Source: Mesorhizobium sp. ES1-1 (GTDB lineage Bacteria > Pseudomonadota > Alphaproteobacteria > Rhizobiales > Rhizobiaceae). Taken from it: 64,000 nt of DNA. Below, one piece after another: positions 7,664 to 16,292 of the stretch. Below the pieces are notes generated by a model. It worked only from the letters and a program-made list of their open reading frames with translations, was not told the DNA's origin and did no database searches. Location: NCBI RefSeq assembly GCF_020164785.1, contig NZ_JAIUGX010000002.1, positions 1-64,000 on the forward strand, in the 5' to 3' direction. Both the position numbers and the translations under genes were made by a program. How positions within the stretch are numbered: the first letter of the stretch is position 1; the number at the start of each line of letters is the position of its first letter.

Positions 7664-8638
7664 TTATTGGCCGGCGCCGTCCAGCATCTTGTAATAGGGG
7701 CCGAGATCGCCGGCGGTGATGACCTTGGCCGGGAGCGGATTGCTGTAAGGGACGGTCTTTCCCTGGGCGAGGTCGCCAAGCAGCTCCGCCACCTTGGCGC
7801 TCTCCTCATAGAGCGGCTGGGCCACGATGCCGTAGGCGGCGCCGGATTTCACCAGATCGAGATTCTGGCGGATGTAGTCCATCCCGATGATGACGACGTC
7901 GCGGCCGGCCTTGCGGGAGGCGCCCGACCAGGTCTGAATGCTGTTGCCGGTGGTGCCGAAGGCGGCGGTCACATCAGGGTTGCCCTGCAGGATCGCTACG
8001 GCCTTGGCCTCGGCCGCCGAAGGTTCGAACCCCTCCATCTGCGTATCGAGCACCTTGATGCCGGGATATTTGGCTGCGATCGTCTTGCGGAATGAATCCG
8101 ACATGGTGTTTTCGGTATCGTTGGAGGCGCCTTGTGTCAGCGCTACCGTGCCCTTCCCACCGAGCTTCTCACCGATGGCGATTGCCGCGTTGGCGCCGGC
8201 GCCCGGAATGTCCTCGCCAGTTGCCGCTTTCAGGCCCTTGACGGTGCCTTCGGGCGGCAGCACATGCCAGGTGACGATCGGCATGTCTTCCTTGGCCAGC
8301 TTGGAAATGTAGGAGTAGATCGCCGGATCCGGCCCATAGACACCGACGGCGTCGAATTTCGTGCGCGCCATCGCCGCTTCCGCAAGCGGCAGCGTCGCCG
8401 GAATGTCCCAGTTGGTGGCGCTCGGATCGCCCACGACCTCGCATGTATAGCCGAGTTCCTTGCACTTGTTGAGGAAGCCCGCTTGCATCAGCCTGTGCAC
8501 GGGATGGTCCTTCATCGGCTGCACCCAGAGCAGATTTACGTCCGCCGCCCGGGCAATGCTCGCCGACCCGACGGCCGTGACGAGGGCAGCGGCCAGTACA
8601 GCGGTTCGCAGCAAGCTCATCTTCAGATAGGTTCTCAT
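7664..8638 (-). CDS. sugar ABC transporter, periplasmic binding protein
   Basis: A 324-residue ribose-type binding protein. A signal peptide spans about residues 1-32 (ends SIARAAD). The mature sequence shows two-lobe periplasmic-binding patterns such as FDAVGVYGPDPAIYSYISKLAKEDMP, GANAAIAIGEKLGGKG and VVIIGMDYIRQNLDLVKSG. The start at 8638 has GGGAGG 6 bases upstream. It lies between the permease and ATPase genes, a less usual order for this family. A strong hairpin follows it. The sugar it carries is not predictable, but the shared operators tie it to cluster I. Confidence 0.88.
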   Translation of the reverse strand: MRTYLKMSLLRTAVLAAALVTAVGSASIARAADVNLLWVQPMKDHPVHRLMQAGFLNKCKELGYTCEVVGDPSATNWDIPATLPLAEAAMARTKFDAVGVYGPDPAIYSYISKLAKEDMPIVTWHVLPPEGTVKGLKAATGEDIPGAGANAAIAIGEKLGGKGTVALTQGASNDTENTMSDSFRKTIAAKYPGIKVLDTQMEGFEPSAAEAKAVAILQGNPDVTAAFGTTGNSIQTWSGASRKAGRDVVIIGMDYIRQNLDLVKSGAAYGIVAQPLYEESAKVAELLGDLAQGKTVPYSNPLPAKVITAGDLGPYYKMLDGAGQ

Positions 8639-8714
8639 GTCTTACCTCCCTTGGTTCGGCGGCATTCTGCCGCCGCAATCTCCGTGACGGCTCTATCGAG
8701 CTCCAGCTTTGCTT

Positions 8715-9725
8715 TCAGGCGCCGGCAATGAAGTAGCGGCGCCGCACTATGTCGAGGCCGACCGCCATGACCATGATCACGCCGACCGCTATCTGCTGCC
8801 AGTTCGAGTTGACGCCGATGACCACAAGGCCGCTCTGGACGACCTTCAGCATCAGGATGCCCACCACGCCGCCGGCGACCGTGCCCGCACCACCGAACAG
8901 GCTGACGCCACCGACCACGACCCCTGCGATGACAGTCAGCTCCCAACCGCTGCCGATCGAGGTGCCGCCGCTTCCGAGGTCGGCCATGACGAACATGCCG
9001 GCCACCGCCGACAATGCCCCGACGAGGATGAACGCGCCGATCTTGTAGGCATTGGTGTTGATGCCGACGAGATGCGCGACTTCCTGGTTGCCTCCGGTCG
9101 CGTACATGTTGCGCCCGAGCACGGTGCGCCGGAGCACGAAATCGGCAAGGATCGCCGCCGCAATGAAGAAGGCAAAGCTCCAGCCCAGGCCGAAGGCGAG
9201 ATCAGTGGCGCCGATATCGTTGATCGCATCCGGCAGCGGATAGACAGGGTAGCCGCCCGTCACCACCTGGATAAGGCCTTGCCCGATAAACAGCATGCCC
9301 AGCGTCTGGATGAACGCGGGAATTCCGAGTCTCACCACGATGAGGCCGTTCAGAAGGCCGATCAACGCGCCGACGCCGATGCCTCCGAGGATGCCGACCG
9401 TCACCGGCAAGGCGGCAGCGGTCATCAGCTTGGCGGCCACCACCGCTGACAGACCGGCAACCGAGCCGACGGACAGGTCGAATTCGCCGGCAACCAGCAG
9501 GATTGTCTGGCCGATGGCGATGATGCCGACAAAGGAGACGACATTGAGAATGGCGCGGACGTTGCGCTCGGAGAGAAAGGCCGGTTCCATCAGCCAGAAG
9601 AAGCCGACGAGCAGGGCCATGGCCGCCAGCACGCCGACTTCGCCGACGGCGATCAGGCCGATCAGGCGCCGCCTCAACGTTTGAGTGTCCCGGGTTGGCG
9701 AGCTCAGCTCAGCCGCGCTGTTCAT
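8715..9725 (-). CDS. sugar ABC transporter permease (RbsC type)
   Basis: A 336-residue inner-membrane permease with about ten hydrophobic segments. The family pattern GEFDLSVGSVAGLSAVVAAKL lies in the first third, and GGVSLFGGAGTVAGGVVGI near the C-terminus. The ATG at 9725 is preceded by GGGAGGTCAGG, which favours it over the upstream in-frame ATG. It is the first gene of a minus-strand operon (permease, binding protein, ATPase, SDR) and is divergent from the LacI-type regulator at 9966. The promoter between them carries a 16-bp AT palindrome. Confidence 0.88.
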   Translation of the reverse strand: MNSAAELSSPTRDTQTLRRRLIGLIAVGEVGVLAAMALLVGFFWLMEPAFLSERNVRAILNVVSFVGIIAIGQTILLVAGEFDLSVGSVAGLSAVVAAKLMTAAALPVTVGILGGIGVGALIGLLNGLIVVRLGIPAFIQTLGMLFIGQGLIQVVTGGYPVYPLPDAINDIGATDLAFGLGWSFAFFIAAAILADFVLRRTVLGRNMYATGGNQEVAHLVGINTNAYKIGAFILVGALSAVAGMFVMADLGSGGTSIGSGWELTVIAGVVVGGVSLFGGAGTVAGGVVGILMLKVVQSGLVVIGVNSNWQQIAVGVIMVMAVGLDIVRRRYFIAGA

Positions 9726-9804
9726 CCTGACCTCCCTAACGGCACCTGTTGCCAGCATGCCAGGCTACATGTGCCCGCGCGACCCAGGCGCTCTCCTCAT
9801 CCGC

Positions 9805-9833
9805 ATTAAGATTATAATATTATAATTTGTCAA
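9805..9833 (-). promoter_or_regulatory. promoter with 16-bp AT palindrome filling the spacer
   Basis: On the minus strand TTGACA (9833-9828) and CTTAAT (9810-9805) are 17 bases apart. Bases 9811-9826 inside the spacer are the perfect palindrome ATTATAATATTATAAT, containing the TATTATAAT core. A protein bound there would block RNA polymerase, so repression of the permease operon is inferred. Confidence 0.55.
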
Positions 9834-9965
9834 CCGGCGCATGGGGCGGGAGGCGATGGCCGCGCCGGCCGCTGGAAAGCGTTCGCCAGAACCGCTATTA
9901 ATCCGACCGTGTGGCGTGACCGGCGGGAGGTCTCCTCGGCGCCTCGCCCGCTTTTGGAGCATCGG

Positions 9966-10994
9966 ATGATCGAGAAGCCCGCGGGCGAGAAGAAGCCGCA
10001 ACGTCTCGGTGTTCGCGAGATCGCGAAACGTGTTGGCGTAGCGCCGATGACCGTGTCGCGGGTGCTGTCCAATCCGGACATGGTGTCGCCGGAGACGCGC
10101 GCCAGGGTGCTCGAGGCCATCGAACAGGCCGGCTTCGTGCCCAACCGGCTGGCATCCAGCATGCGCGGGAATGGCCGCATGATCGGCACGGTGGTGCCGC
10201 CTCTGATCAATTCCGGCATCGCCGAGCAGGTGCAGGGCATGTCCGACCAGTGCCATGAGGGCGGCTATTCTATGCTGCTGGTGCAGGGCGAGTTCACGCA
10301 GGAAGCCGAGGAGCGGTCGATCCGCACGCTCCTTGGCTGGCGCCCCGTCGGCATGATCCTCCAGAGCTTCGTGCAGAGCGAGGCGGCCCGTGCGTTGCTC
10401 CAAAGCAGTGCCGTGCCCGTAGTCGAGATTTCCGAGATCAAGGGGCGCAAACCGATCGACATGGTCGTCGGCGTGTCCAATTTCGAAACCGCCTATGCCA
10501 TGACCATGCATCTGGCCGCCAAAGGCTACAAGCGGATAGGCTTTGTCTCGACGCCAGTGCACGGCAATGATCGCTTGCAGCAGCGCCGCACCGGTTATCA
10601 TGCCGCGCTGAACGAACTCGGCTTCACGAACCATGGCGACATGGAGGTCGAGGTGCCGATCACGGCACAAGGCGGAGCCGAGGCGCTGGTGACCTTGACG
10701 GCGCGCCACAAAGACATCGACGCCATCTTCTTCTCCAGCGACACGCTTGCCGTCGGGGCCGTTCAGGAATGTCACCGCCGCGGCTGGGTGGTACCGGGGC
10801 GGATCGCCATTGCCGGCTACGGCGACATGGACCTGGCTGCGCAGCTCTATCCGCCCCTGACCACCGTGAAGGTCAACCGCTACGAGATGGGCCGGCGCGC
10901 CGTGCGCCAATTGCTGGCGAGGCTGGGCGGCGACACCAAGGTGCCGACCATAACCAGCCTCGGCTTCGAGATCGTCGACCGCGAAAGCGCCTGA
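9966..10994 (+). CDS. LacI-family transcriptional regulator
   Basis: A 342-residue LacI/GalR repressor. The N-terminal helix-turn-helix reads LGVREIAKRVGVAPMTVSRV, followed by the hinge helix region NRLASSMRG. The ligand-binding domain resembles periplasmic sugar-binding proteins (FSSDTLAVGAVQECHRRGWVVPG, IAGYGDMDLA). I place the start at the ATG at 9966, just before EKPAGEKKPQRLGV. It is divergent from a sugar ABC operon. The palindrome TGATACCGGTACCA, found three times in cluster I promoters with a central CG, is the likely operator, but this assignment is inferred. Confidence 0.88.
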   Translation: MIEKPAGEKKPQRLGVREIAKRVGVAPMTVSRVLSNPDMVSPETRARVLEAIEQAGFVPNRLASSMRGNGRMIGTVVPPLINSGIAEQVQGMSDQCHEGGYSMLLVQGEFTQEAEERSIRTLLGWRPVGMILQSFVQSEAARALLQSSAVPVVEISEIKGRKPIDMVVGVSNFETAYAMTMHLAAKGYKRIGFVSTPVHGNDRLQQRRTGYHAALNELGFTNHGDMEVEVPITAQGGAEALVTLTARHKDIDAIFFSSDTLAVGAVQECHRRGWVVPGRIAIAGYGDMDLAAQLYPPLTTVKVNRYEMGRRAVRQLLARLGGDTKVPTITSLGFEIVDRESA

Positions 10995-11005
10995 CAGCGA
11001 TGCAG

Positions 11006-12178
11006 CTATGGCTTGGCCTCCTCGCGGCGGCCCAGGCGCTTTTCCCAGCCCTCGGCGTGGACGTTGAGATAGGCGTTTGGATCGTAAGGGTGATCCTTGA
11101 TCGCATCCAGGTTGAGGTCGATGCCGAGGCCCGGAGCATCAGGCAAGGAAAGATGACCGTTCTCCGGGTTGACGGTCGGATGCCAGGTGACGAGGTCGCG
11201 GGTCCAGGGATCGTTGAAAGCGTCGAAATGCTCCTGGATCAGGAAGTTCGGCACCGCCGCCGCCAGTTGCAGGCACACTGCGGTCGCCACCGGCCCGCCG
11301 CTCTGGTGCGGCGCGATGTGGCTGCCATGGGCGAGCGCCAGATTGGCCACCTGCATCGAAGGCGCGATGCCGCCCAGCGACATCGGTTCCGGCTGGAAGA
11401 TGTTGACGCCGCCGCCGGCAGCCAGCGTATAGAACTGCCCGACCGTATCGTACATCTCGCCCGTCGCCACCGGGATCGGCGAACGATGCGCTACCGCGTG
11501 CACGGTCTCCTGTCGGTCCCGCGAGGTCGGCTCCTCCCACCAGTAGATGTCGAGGTCGGCGAATTTCTGCGCCGCCTGAAGCGCCGCGATCTCGGTGAAG
11601 CGGGCATGCACGTCGATCAGGATCAGCGTATCGCCAGGCAGTTCGTCGCGCAGTGTCCGACAGATTGCGTAGGAGAGGTCGAGTTCCTCGCGCGATATGA
11701 AACCCTGCGCGGTGCCGAACGGGTCGAGCTTGAAAGCCTTGAATCCCTTGGCCAGCACGGCCCTGGCGGCATCGAGGAAGGCTTCGGGCGTTCGCTCTGT
11801 CCGGTACCAGCCATTGGCGTAGCCGAGCACGCTGTCGCGCACCTGACCGCCGAGCAACTGGTGGATCGGCACGCCGAGACTCTTGCCCACGATGTCCCAG
11901 CAGGCGACCTCGATCGCGGCGATGACCGTGCGGTGAACGTGGCCGCCATCGAGCGAAACACTGTCCAGCATGCGCTTGGCCAGCGCGTTTATGCGGCGCG
12001 GATCCTGGCCGATGGCAAGGTGCTTGAGTTCGTGTACGCCGGCTTCGGTGGTCTTGATGAAGCCGTTCAGCGTGCCTTCGCCGACGCCATGGATGCCCTT
12101 GTCGGTATGGACCTTGACGAACAGCCAGTTCTTCCAGCCGGCGCCGACGGTAAAGGTCTCGATTTCAGTGATCTTCAT
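11006..12178 (-). CDS. enolase-superfamily acid-sugar dehydratase (galactonate dehydratase-like)
   Basis: A 390-residue mandelate racemase/muconate lactonizing family protein. Active-site elements visible are FKLDPFG at the end of the second barrel strand, metal ligands in IDVHARF, WWEEPT and VATGEMYD, and the His in APHQSGGP. The D-x-H arrangement matches sugar-acid dehydratases that convert aldonates to 2-keto-3-deoxy acids. It is the last gene of the SDR, transketolase-N, transketolase-C operon. The specific acid sugar is unknown. The start ATG at 12178 gives the normal family N-terminus MKITEIETF. Confidence 0.85.
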   Translation of the reverse strand: MKITEIETFTVGAGWKNWLFVKVHTDKGIHGVGEGTLNGFIKTTEAGVHELKHLAIGQDPRRINALAKRMLDSVSLDGGHVHRTVIAAIEVACWDIVGKSLGVPIHQLLGGQVRDSVLGYANGWYRTERTPEAFLDAARAVLAKGFKAFKLDPFGTAQGFISREELDLSYAICRTLRDELPGDTLILIDVHARFTEIAALQAAQKFADLDIYWWEEPTSRDRQETVHAVAHRSPIPVATGEMYDTVGQFYTLAAGGGVNIFQPEPMSLGGIAPSMQVANLALAHGSHIAPHQSGGPVATAVCLQLAAAVPNFLIQEHFDAFNDPWTRDLVTWHPTVNPENGHLSLPDAPGLGIDLNLDAIKDHPYDPNAYLNVHAEGWEKRLGRREEAKP

Positions 12179-12186
12179 GCCAAACT

Positions 12187-13176
12187 CTAGCTCAAACTCG
12201 TGATGGTCTTGATGACGGCTTCGGTGGTCAAACCATACTTCGCCTGCAAGGTCGGTACGGCCCCGCATTCGATATAGCGGTCGGGCAGGCCGATCCTCGT
12301 TACTGTCTTCGCCATGCCTGCATCGAACAATGTCTCGACGACGAGGCTCGCCAACCCACCAACGACGACGTGATTCTCCATCGTCACGATTTGGCCGGCC
12401 CCGGCCGCAAAATCTGTAACGGCCTCGGCGTCGAAAGGCTTGATCGTCGGCACATGCAATACGCCTGCCGAGATGCCCTGCTTGCGCAAGGCGTCCGCGG
12501 CGTCCAAGGCCCGCTCCGTCATGAAGCCGGTCGAGATGATGCCGACATCGCTGCCTTCGCGAAGCCGGCGAGCCTTGCCGATCTCGAATCGATAGCCGGG
12601 TTCGAACACGACGGGCACGGTGCCGCGTAAGAGACGCATATAGACCGGCCCGGCATGGTCGGCGATTGCCGCCGTGGCGGCTTCGATCTCGGTCGCATCG
12701 CAAGGGTCGATGATGGTCAGGCCGGGAATCATGCGCATCAGGGCGAGGTCCTCGATCGCCTGGTGCGTGCCGCCATAGCCCGTCGTCAGGCCGGGCAGGC
12801 CGGCGACGATCTTAACGTTGAGATTGGAGTGCGCGAGCGCGATCGCGACGAAATCATAGGCGCGACGCGTCGCGAACACCCCATAGGTGGTGGCGAACGG
12901 CATCTTGCCGGTGCGCGCCAGCCCGGCTGCGACGGCGACCAAATTCTGCTCGGCCATGCCGACATTGAAGAACCGGTCCGGAAAGGCGTCGCGAAACGGC
13001 AATATGTCGGTGTATTTGCCGAGATCGGCGGTCAGCCCGACAATATCGGGGCGGCTCTGGCCGAGCCGCGCCAACGCCTTGCCGAACGGCGCCTCGACAC
13101 TGTGCCGGCCGCCGCCGATCGCTTCATCCTGGCCCATGGCCAGCGTGCGGCCAGCCTCCATCGCCGCGCCGCTCAT
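12187..13176 (-). CDS. split transketolase, C-terminal subunit
   Basis: A 329-residue protein with the pyrimidine-binding and C-terminal transketolase domains: GLTADLGKYTD, the ThDP-activating Glu in NVGMAEQNLVAVAAGLA, and TYGVFATRRAYDF. It works only with the N-terminal subunit encoded immediately upstream, whose stop overlaps its ATG. Split transketolases transfer two-carbon ketol units; in catabolic operons they act on unusual sugars, for example apulose 4-phosphate (AptA/AptB). No sugar kinase is seen nearby, so that assignment is only an analogy. Confidence 0.87.
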   Translation of the reverse strand: MSGAAMEAGRTLAMGQDEAIGGGRHSVEAPFGKALARLGQSRPDIVGLTADLGKYTDILPFRDAFPDRFFNVGMAEQNLVAVAAGLARTGKMPFATTYGVFATRRAYDFVAIALAHSNLNVKIVAGLPGLTTGYGGTHQAIEDLALMRMIPGLTIIDPCDATEIEAATAAIADHAGPVYMRLLRGTVPVVFEPGYRFEIGKARRLREGSDVGIISTGFMTERALDAADALRKQGISAGVLHVPTIKPFDAEAVTDFAAGAGQIVTMENHVVVGGLASLVVETLFDAGMAKTVTRIGLPDRYIECGAVPTLQAKYGLTTEAVIKTITSLS

Positions 13177-14021
13177 CGGACTGCCCCCACGCTCTTCTCG
13201 AACTCGGCGATAAGGCCGTCCCACTGCGCCACGTCGATACGGAAGAAGTGCGATTTCTCGGAGGTTTCGATGCGCGGCACGCCCTTGCCCGGCAGGGTGC
13301 GCAACACGATTGCCTTCGGCTTGCCGTTGCGGTCGCGCGCGTCGGCAAGAGCGCCGACCACGGCCGTCATGTCGTTGCCGTCGATCTCCGATGTCTGCCA
13401 GCCGAAGGCGCGCCATTTGTCGGCCACCGGCTCCATGTCGAGCACGACCGGTCCATCGGCCTGGATGCCGTTGCAGTCGATCAACGCCACAAGTCCATCG
13501 AGCTTGAAATGGCTGGCCGACATCGCCGCTTCCCAGGTCGAGCCTTCCTGCATCTCGCCATCCGACAGTTCGACGAAGACGCGCGCGTCGGAATTGTCGA
13601 CACGCAGGCCGAGCGCCTGGCCGACGCCTTGCCCCAAGCCGTGTCCGAGCGAGCCGCCAATCATCTCGACGCCGGGTGTGGTGTCCAGCGTCGACATCTC
13701 CAGCCGGCTGTTGTCGGCTCCGTAGGTGCCAAGCTCCTCGACGGCGATGATGCCGGCCTCTGCCAAAGCTGCCCACAAGGCGATGGAATAGTGCCCCGTC
13801 GACAGCAGGAACCGATCGCGGTCGGCCCAGGCGAGGTTGTGCGGGTCGTAGCGCAGTTCGTGGAAGTAAAGCGCCGCAAGCGTGTCGGCGATGCCGAGGC
13901 CCTGGCCGATATATCCCTGTCCTTGGCCGCGCGCCATGGTCAGCATGTGACGGCGCAGCAGATTTGCCTTGCGTTCGAGCGCGCCGATATCGGCGCTGCC
14001 GGGGGGAGAGTTTCGCAGCAT
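13173..14021 (-). CDS. split transketolase, N-terminal (ThDP-binding) subunit
   Basis: A 282-residue transketolase N-terminal half. Motifs are GYIGQGLGIADTLAALYFHELRYDP, STGHYSIALWAALAEAG, GSLGHGLGQGVGQALGLR and the ThDP/metal motif GDGEMQEGSTWEAAMSASH. It would form a heterotetramer with the adjacent C-terminal subunit; the genes overlap by 4 bases. The upstream SDR gene ends 4 bases before this start, so all are in one operon with the dehydratase at 11006. Confidence 0.87.
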   Translation of the reverse strand: MLRNSPPGSADIGALERKANLLRRHMLTMARGQGQGYIGQGLGIADTLAALYFHELRYDPHNLAWADRDRFLLSTGHYSIALWAALAEAGIIAVEELGTYGADNSRLEMSTLDTTPGVEMIGGSLGHGLGQGVGQALGLRVDNSDARVFVELSDGEMQEGSTWEAAMSASHFKLDGLVALIDCNGIQADGPVVLDMEPVADKWRAFGWQTSEIDGNDMTAVVGALADARDRNGKPKAIVLRTLPGKGVPRIETSEKSHFFRIDVAQWDGLIAEFEKSVGAVR

Positions 14022-14025
14022 TGGC

Positions 14026-14820
14026 TCAGTCCTTGTCGAGGCCGCCCGACATGTTTAGGCGCTCGGCGGTCATGTATTTCGGCGAATCGAGGCAGAGCCA
14101 GACGACGGCTTCGGCGACCTCCGAAATCTCGGCGCGGCGGCCGATCGGGATGCGCCGCGTGCGCTCGTCGAGAAAGGCTTGCAGATCGTCGCGGCCATTG
14201 GCCCGGGCGAGATCGGCCTCGGTCGAGCGTTGCATCTCGGTGTCCATCATGCCGGGCGCCAGGCTGTTGACCAGCACGCCGTATGGCGCCAGCGCCACTG
14301 CCGCGGCGCGGGTGATGGAATCGACGCCCGCCTTGCTCGCTGTGTAGGCGGTGTAGTCGGGCAGCGCCATACGCGAGCCGGGCGAGGTGATGTTGACGAT
14401 GCGCCCCGAACGCTGATCCCGCATCACGCGCCCTGCGGCCTTGCAGGCCATCGCAAGCGCGGTGACGTTGAGCGCCAGCGTACGCGTCCACGCCTTGAAA
14501 CTGGCTTCCAGGAACGGTTCGATCACGCCATAGCCGGCATTGTTGACCAGGATGTCGATGCCACCCCAGCGCGCCACCACCTTGTCCACCGCCGCTTCCG
14601 GGGCGCCCTCTATGGTGAAATCGCCGACGATGGTCTCGGCTTCCATGCCTGCTTCCGTGATGTGCCGCGCCGTTTCGGCCAGTCCTTCGCCATTGATGTC
14701 GGTGATAGCTACGACGCAGCCGCGCCGGGCCAGCTGGATAGCGACCTCACGGCCGAGGCCACCAGCGGCGCCGGTGACCAGGGCTCTACCTGGGATGGTC
14801 CTTTCATTCTCGGCAGGCAA
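14026..14820 (-). CDS. SDR-family oxidoreductase (first gene of transketolase operon)
   Basis: A 264-residue classical SDR: TGAAGGLG, NNAG and an intact YTASK catalytic motif (ITSPGSRMALPDYTAYTASK region), ending in MSGGLD. I use the TTG start at 14820 because GGGAGG lies 9 bases upstream and because the longer frame to 14964 would begin upstream of the promoter at 14855-14883. It opens the operon of split transketolase and dehydratase genes. It probably oxidises a sugar acid or keto-deoxy acid; the substrate is not known. Confidence 0.83.
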   Translation of the reverse strand: MPAENERTIPGRALVTGAAGGLGREVAIQLARRGCVVAITDINGEGLAETARHITEAGMEAETIVGDFTIEGAPEAAVDKVVARWGGIDILVNNAGYGVIEPFLEASFKAWTRTLALNVTALAMACKAAGRVMRDQRSGRIVNITSPGSRMALPDYTAYTASKAGVDSITRAAAVALAPYGVLVNSLAPGMMDTEMQRSTEADLARANGRDDLQAFLDERTRRIPIGRRAEISEVAEAVVWLCLDSPKYMTAERLNMSGGLDKD

Positions 14821-14854
14821 TTCGGGCACCCTCCCGGTGGCGATCTTGACGCGA

Positions 14855-14883
14855 TTGATACCGGTACCATAAATGGCTGTCAA
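14855..14883 (-). promoter_or_regulatory. promoter with embedded TGATACCGGTACCA operator (copy 2)
   Basis: On the minus strand TTGACA (14883-14878), a 17-base spacer, then TATCAA (14860-14855). The operator 14-mer covers 14856-14869, across the spacer end and the -10 box. The same architecture occurs at 22781-22809. This places repression directly on RNA polymerase binding. The divergent gene at 14940 may be affected too. Confidence 0.65.
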
Positions 14884-14939
14884 CGCCGATGTGCTACTAT
14901 CCATCGGTCGCAGTATCCGCTGGACCGGGGAGAGATGAG

Positions 14940-16160
14940 ATGAAAATCGTGGCGCTCGAGACACTGCAGCTCGCCGAGTTCCCGTTCCTGTTCTGGCTGC
15001 GTGTCCACACCGACGCCGGCATTATCGGCACGGGCGAAACTTTTTGGGCCCCAGGCCCTGTCGCCTCTTATATCCACGACAATGTCGCGGCCTACCTGTT
15101 GGGCAAGGATCCGCGCGACATCGAGCTGCACGATCGCATATTGGGCAGCGTCTATGTCGGCGCGCGCGATTCCGGCGCGGAAGTGCGCGGCAATTCCGCC
15201 GTCAACATCGCGCTATGGGACATTTACGGCCAGGCCCTCGGCGAGCCGGTCTGGCGGCTGCTTGGCGGCCGCACCCACAAAACCGTTCCGATCTACAACA
15301 CCTGCGCCGGCTACAGGCATGTCCGCGCCACAAAGAAGAATGCACTGTTCGAGCGCGGCGAAGACTGGTCGCTCAAGGCGGGCGATTCGAACGAGGGACC
15401 GTATGAGGATCTGCTCGCCTGGCGCTACAATGCCGGCGATCTTGCCAAGAGCCTGAAATCCGAAGGCATCGGCGCCATGAAGATCTGGCCGTTCGATATT
15501 GCGGCCGAGGCGTCGAACGGCACCCGGATCTCGCTTGCCGATCTAGACAAGGCGCTGGAGCCATTCCAGAAAATCCGCGATGCGGTCGGCCGCGACATGG
15601 AGATCATGGTCGAGCTGCACGGGCTATGGACTTTGCCGCCCGCGCTACGCATCGCCGACGCCCTGAAGCCTTACGATGTCGCCTGGCTGGAGGAGCCGAT
15701 CCGCTACAATGAACTCGACGCCATGGCCGAGCTTGCCCGCCACACCTCCATTCCGATCGCCGCCAGCGAGCGCCTGGCCTCGCGACAGATGTTCAAGCAG
15801 CTCATCGATAAGCGCGCTGCAAGCGTCATCATGATCGACCTCGCCTGGTGCGGCGGCCTTTCCGAGGCGCGCAAGATCGCCAACATGGCCGAGGCCAGCG
15901 AACTGCCTGTCACCCTGCACGACTGCACCGGTCCGATCGTCTATGCCGCCAGCTGCGCGCTGTCGGCCACTTTGCCAAACGCCAACTATCAGGAGACGGT
16001 GCGCGCCTACTTCACCGGCTGGTACACCGAGATCGTCGCCGATATTCCGCCGGTCAGGGGCGGTCATGTCGCGCCGCTGGAAGGGGCGGGGCTTGGGCTT
16101 CGCCTGCGACCGGAACTGTTCGAACGGCCGGACGCCACGCTGCGCCTCACCAGAATCTAG
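14940..16160 (+). CDS. enolase-superfamily protein (probable acid-sugar dehydratase)
   Basis: A 406-residue mandelate racemase/muconate lactonizing enzyme family member. It shows MKIWPFD (second-strand Lys), metal-ligand candidates in MVELHGLW, WLEEPIR and AASERLASR, and a late LHDCTGP with a His typical of sugar-acid dehydratases. It starts MKIVALETLQLAEF after a GGGGAGAG ribosome site. It is divergent from the SDR/transketolase operon and upstream of the dehydrogenase-complex genes. It is clearly different from the paralogue at 11006, so the cluster may dehydrate two stereoisomers or two successive intermediates. Confidence 0.84.
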   Translation: MKIVALETLQLAEFPFLFWLRVHTDAGIIGTGETFWAPGPVASYIHDNVAAYLLGKDPRDIELHDRILGSVYVGARDSGAEVRGNSAVNIALWDIYGQALGEPVWRLLGGRTHKTVPIYNTCAGYRHVRATKKNALFERGEDWSLKAGDSNEGPYEDLLAWRYNAGDLAKSLKSEGIGAMKIWPFDIAAEASNGTRISLADLDKALEPFQKIRDAVGRDMEIMVELHGLWTLPPALRIADALKPYDVAWLEEPIRYNELDAMAELARHTSIPIAASERLASRQMFKQLIDKRAASVIMIDLAWCGGLSEARKIANMAEASELPVTLHDCTGPIVYAASCALSATLPNANYQETVRAYFTGWYTEIVADIPPVRGGHVAPLEGAGLGLRLRPELFERPDATLRLTRI

Positions 16161-16193
16161 GCTTTGACACAGGCCCGCCCCGACGCAGTAGAC

Positions 16194-16216
16194 ATTATGC
16201 TATTATAATCTATTAT
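16194..16216. promoter_or_regulatory. ATTAT-repeat region with TATTATAAT core upstream of E1 fusion
   Basis: Three ATTAT steps, with TATTATAAT at 16201-16209, lie about 85 bases before the E1 fusion start. A TTGACA at 16164-16169 may be the -35 of the same promoter. It is one of six such motifs in cluster I. Confidence 0.4.
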
Positions 16217-16292
16217 CCGTCGGAGCGGGCGGCCGACCAGCTCGCCGCCGGCGTCGTCCATGCCGGTGCGAATACGGATCAGGGAGGCCTCA

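Noticed and set aside
7611..7664. ATG start at 7664 for the sugar ATPase
   Set aside because: It would translate a perfect 12-bp hairpin and lacks a family-like N-terminus; the TTG at 7610 has a good ribosome site.
14821..14964. Longer N-terminus for the SDR of the transketolase operon
   Set aside because: It would start upstream of a well-formed promoter and operator, so the transcript could not include it.
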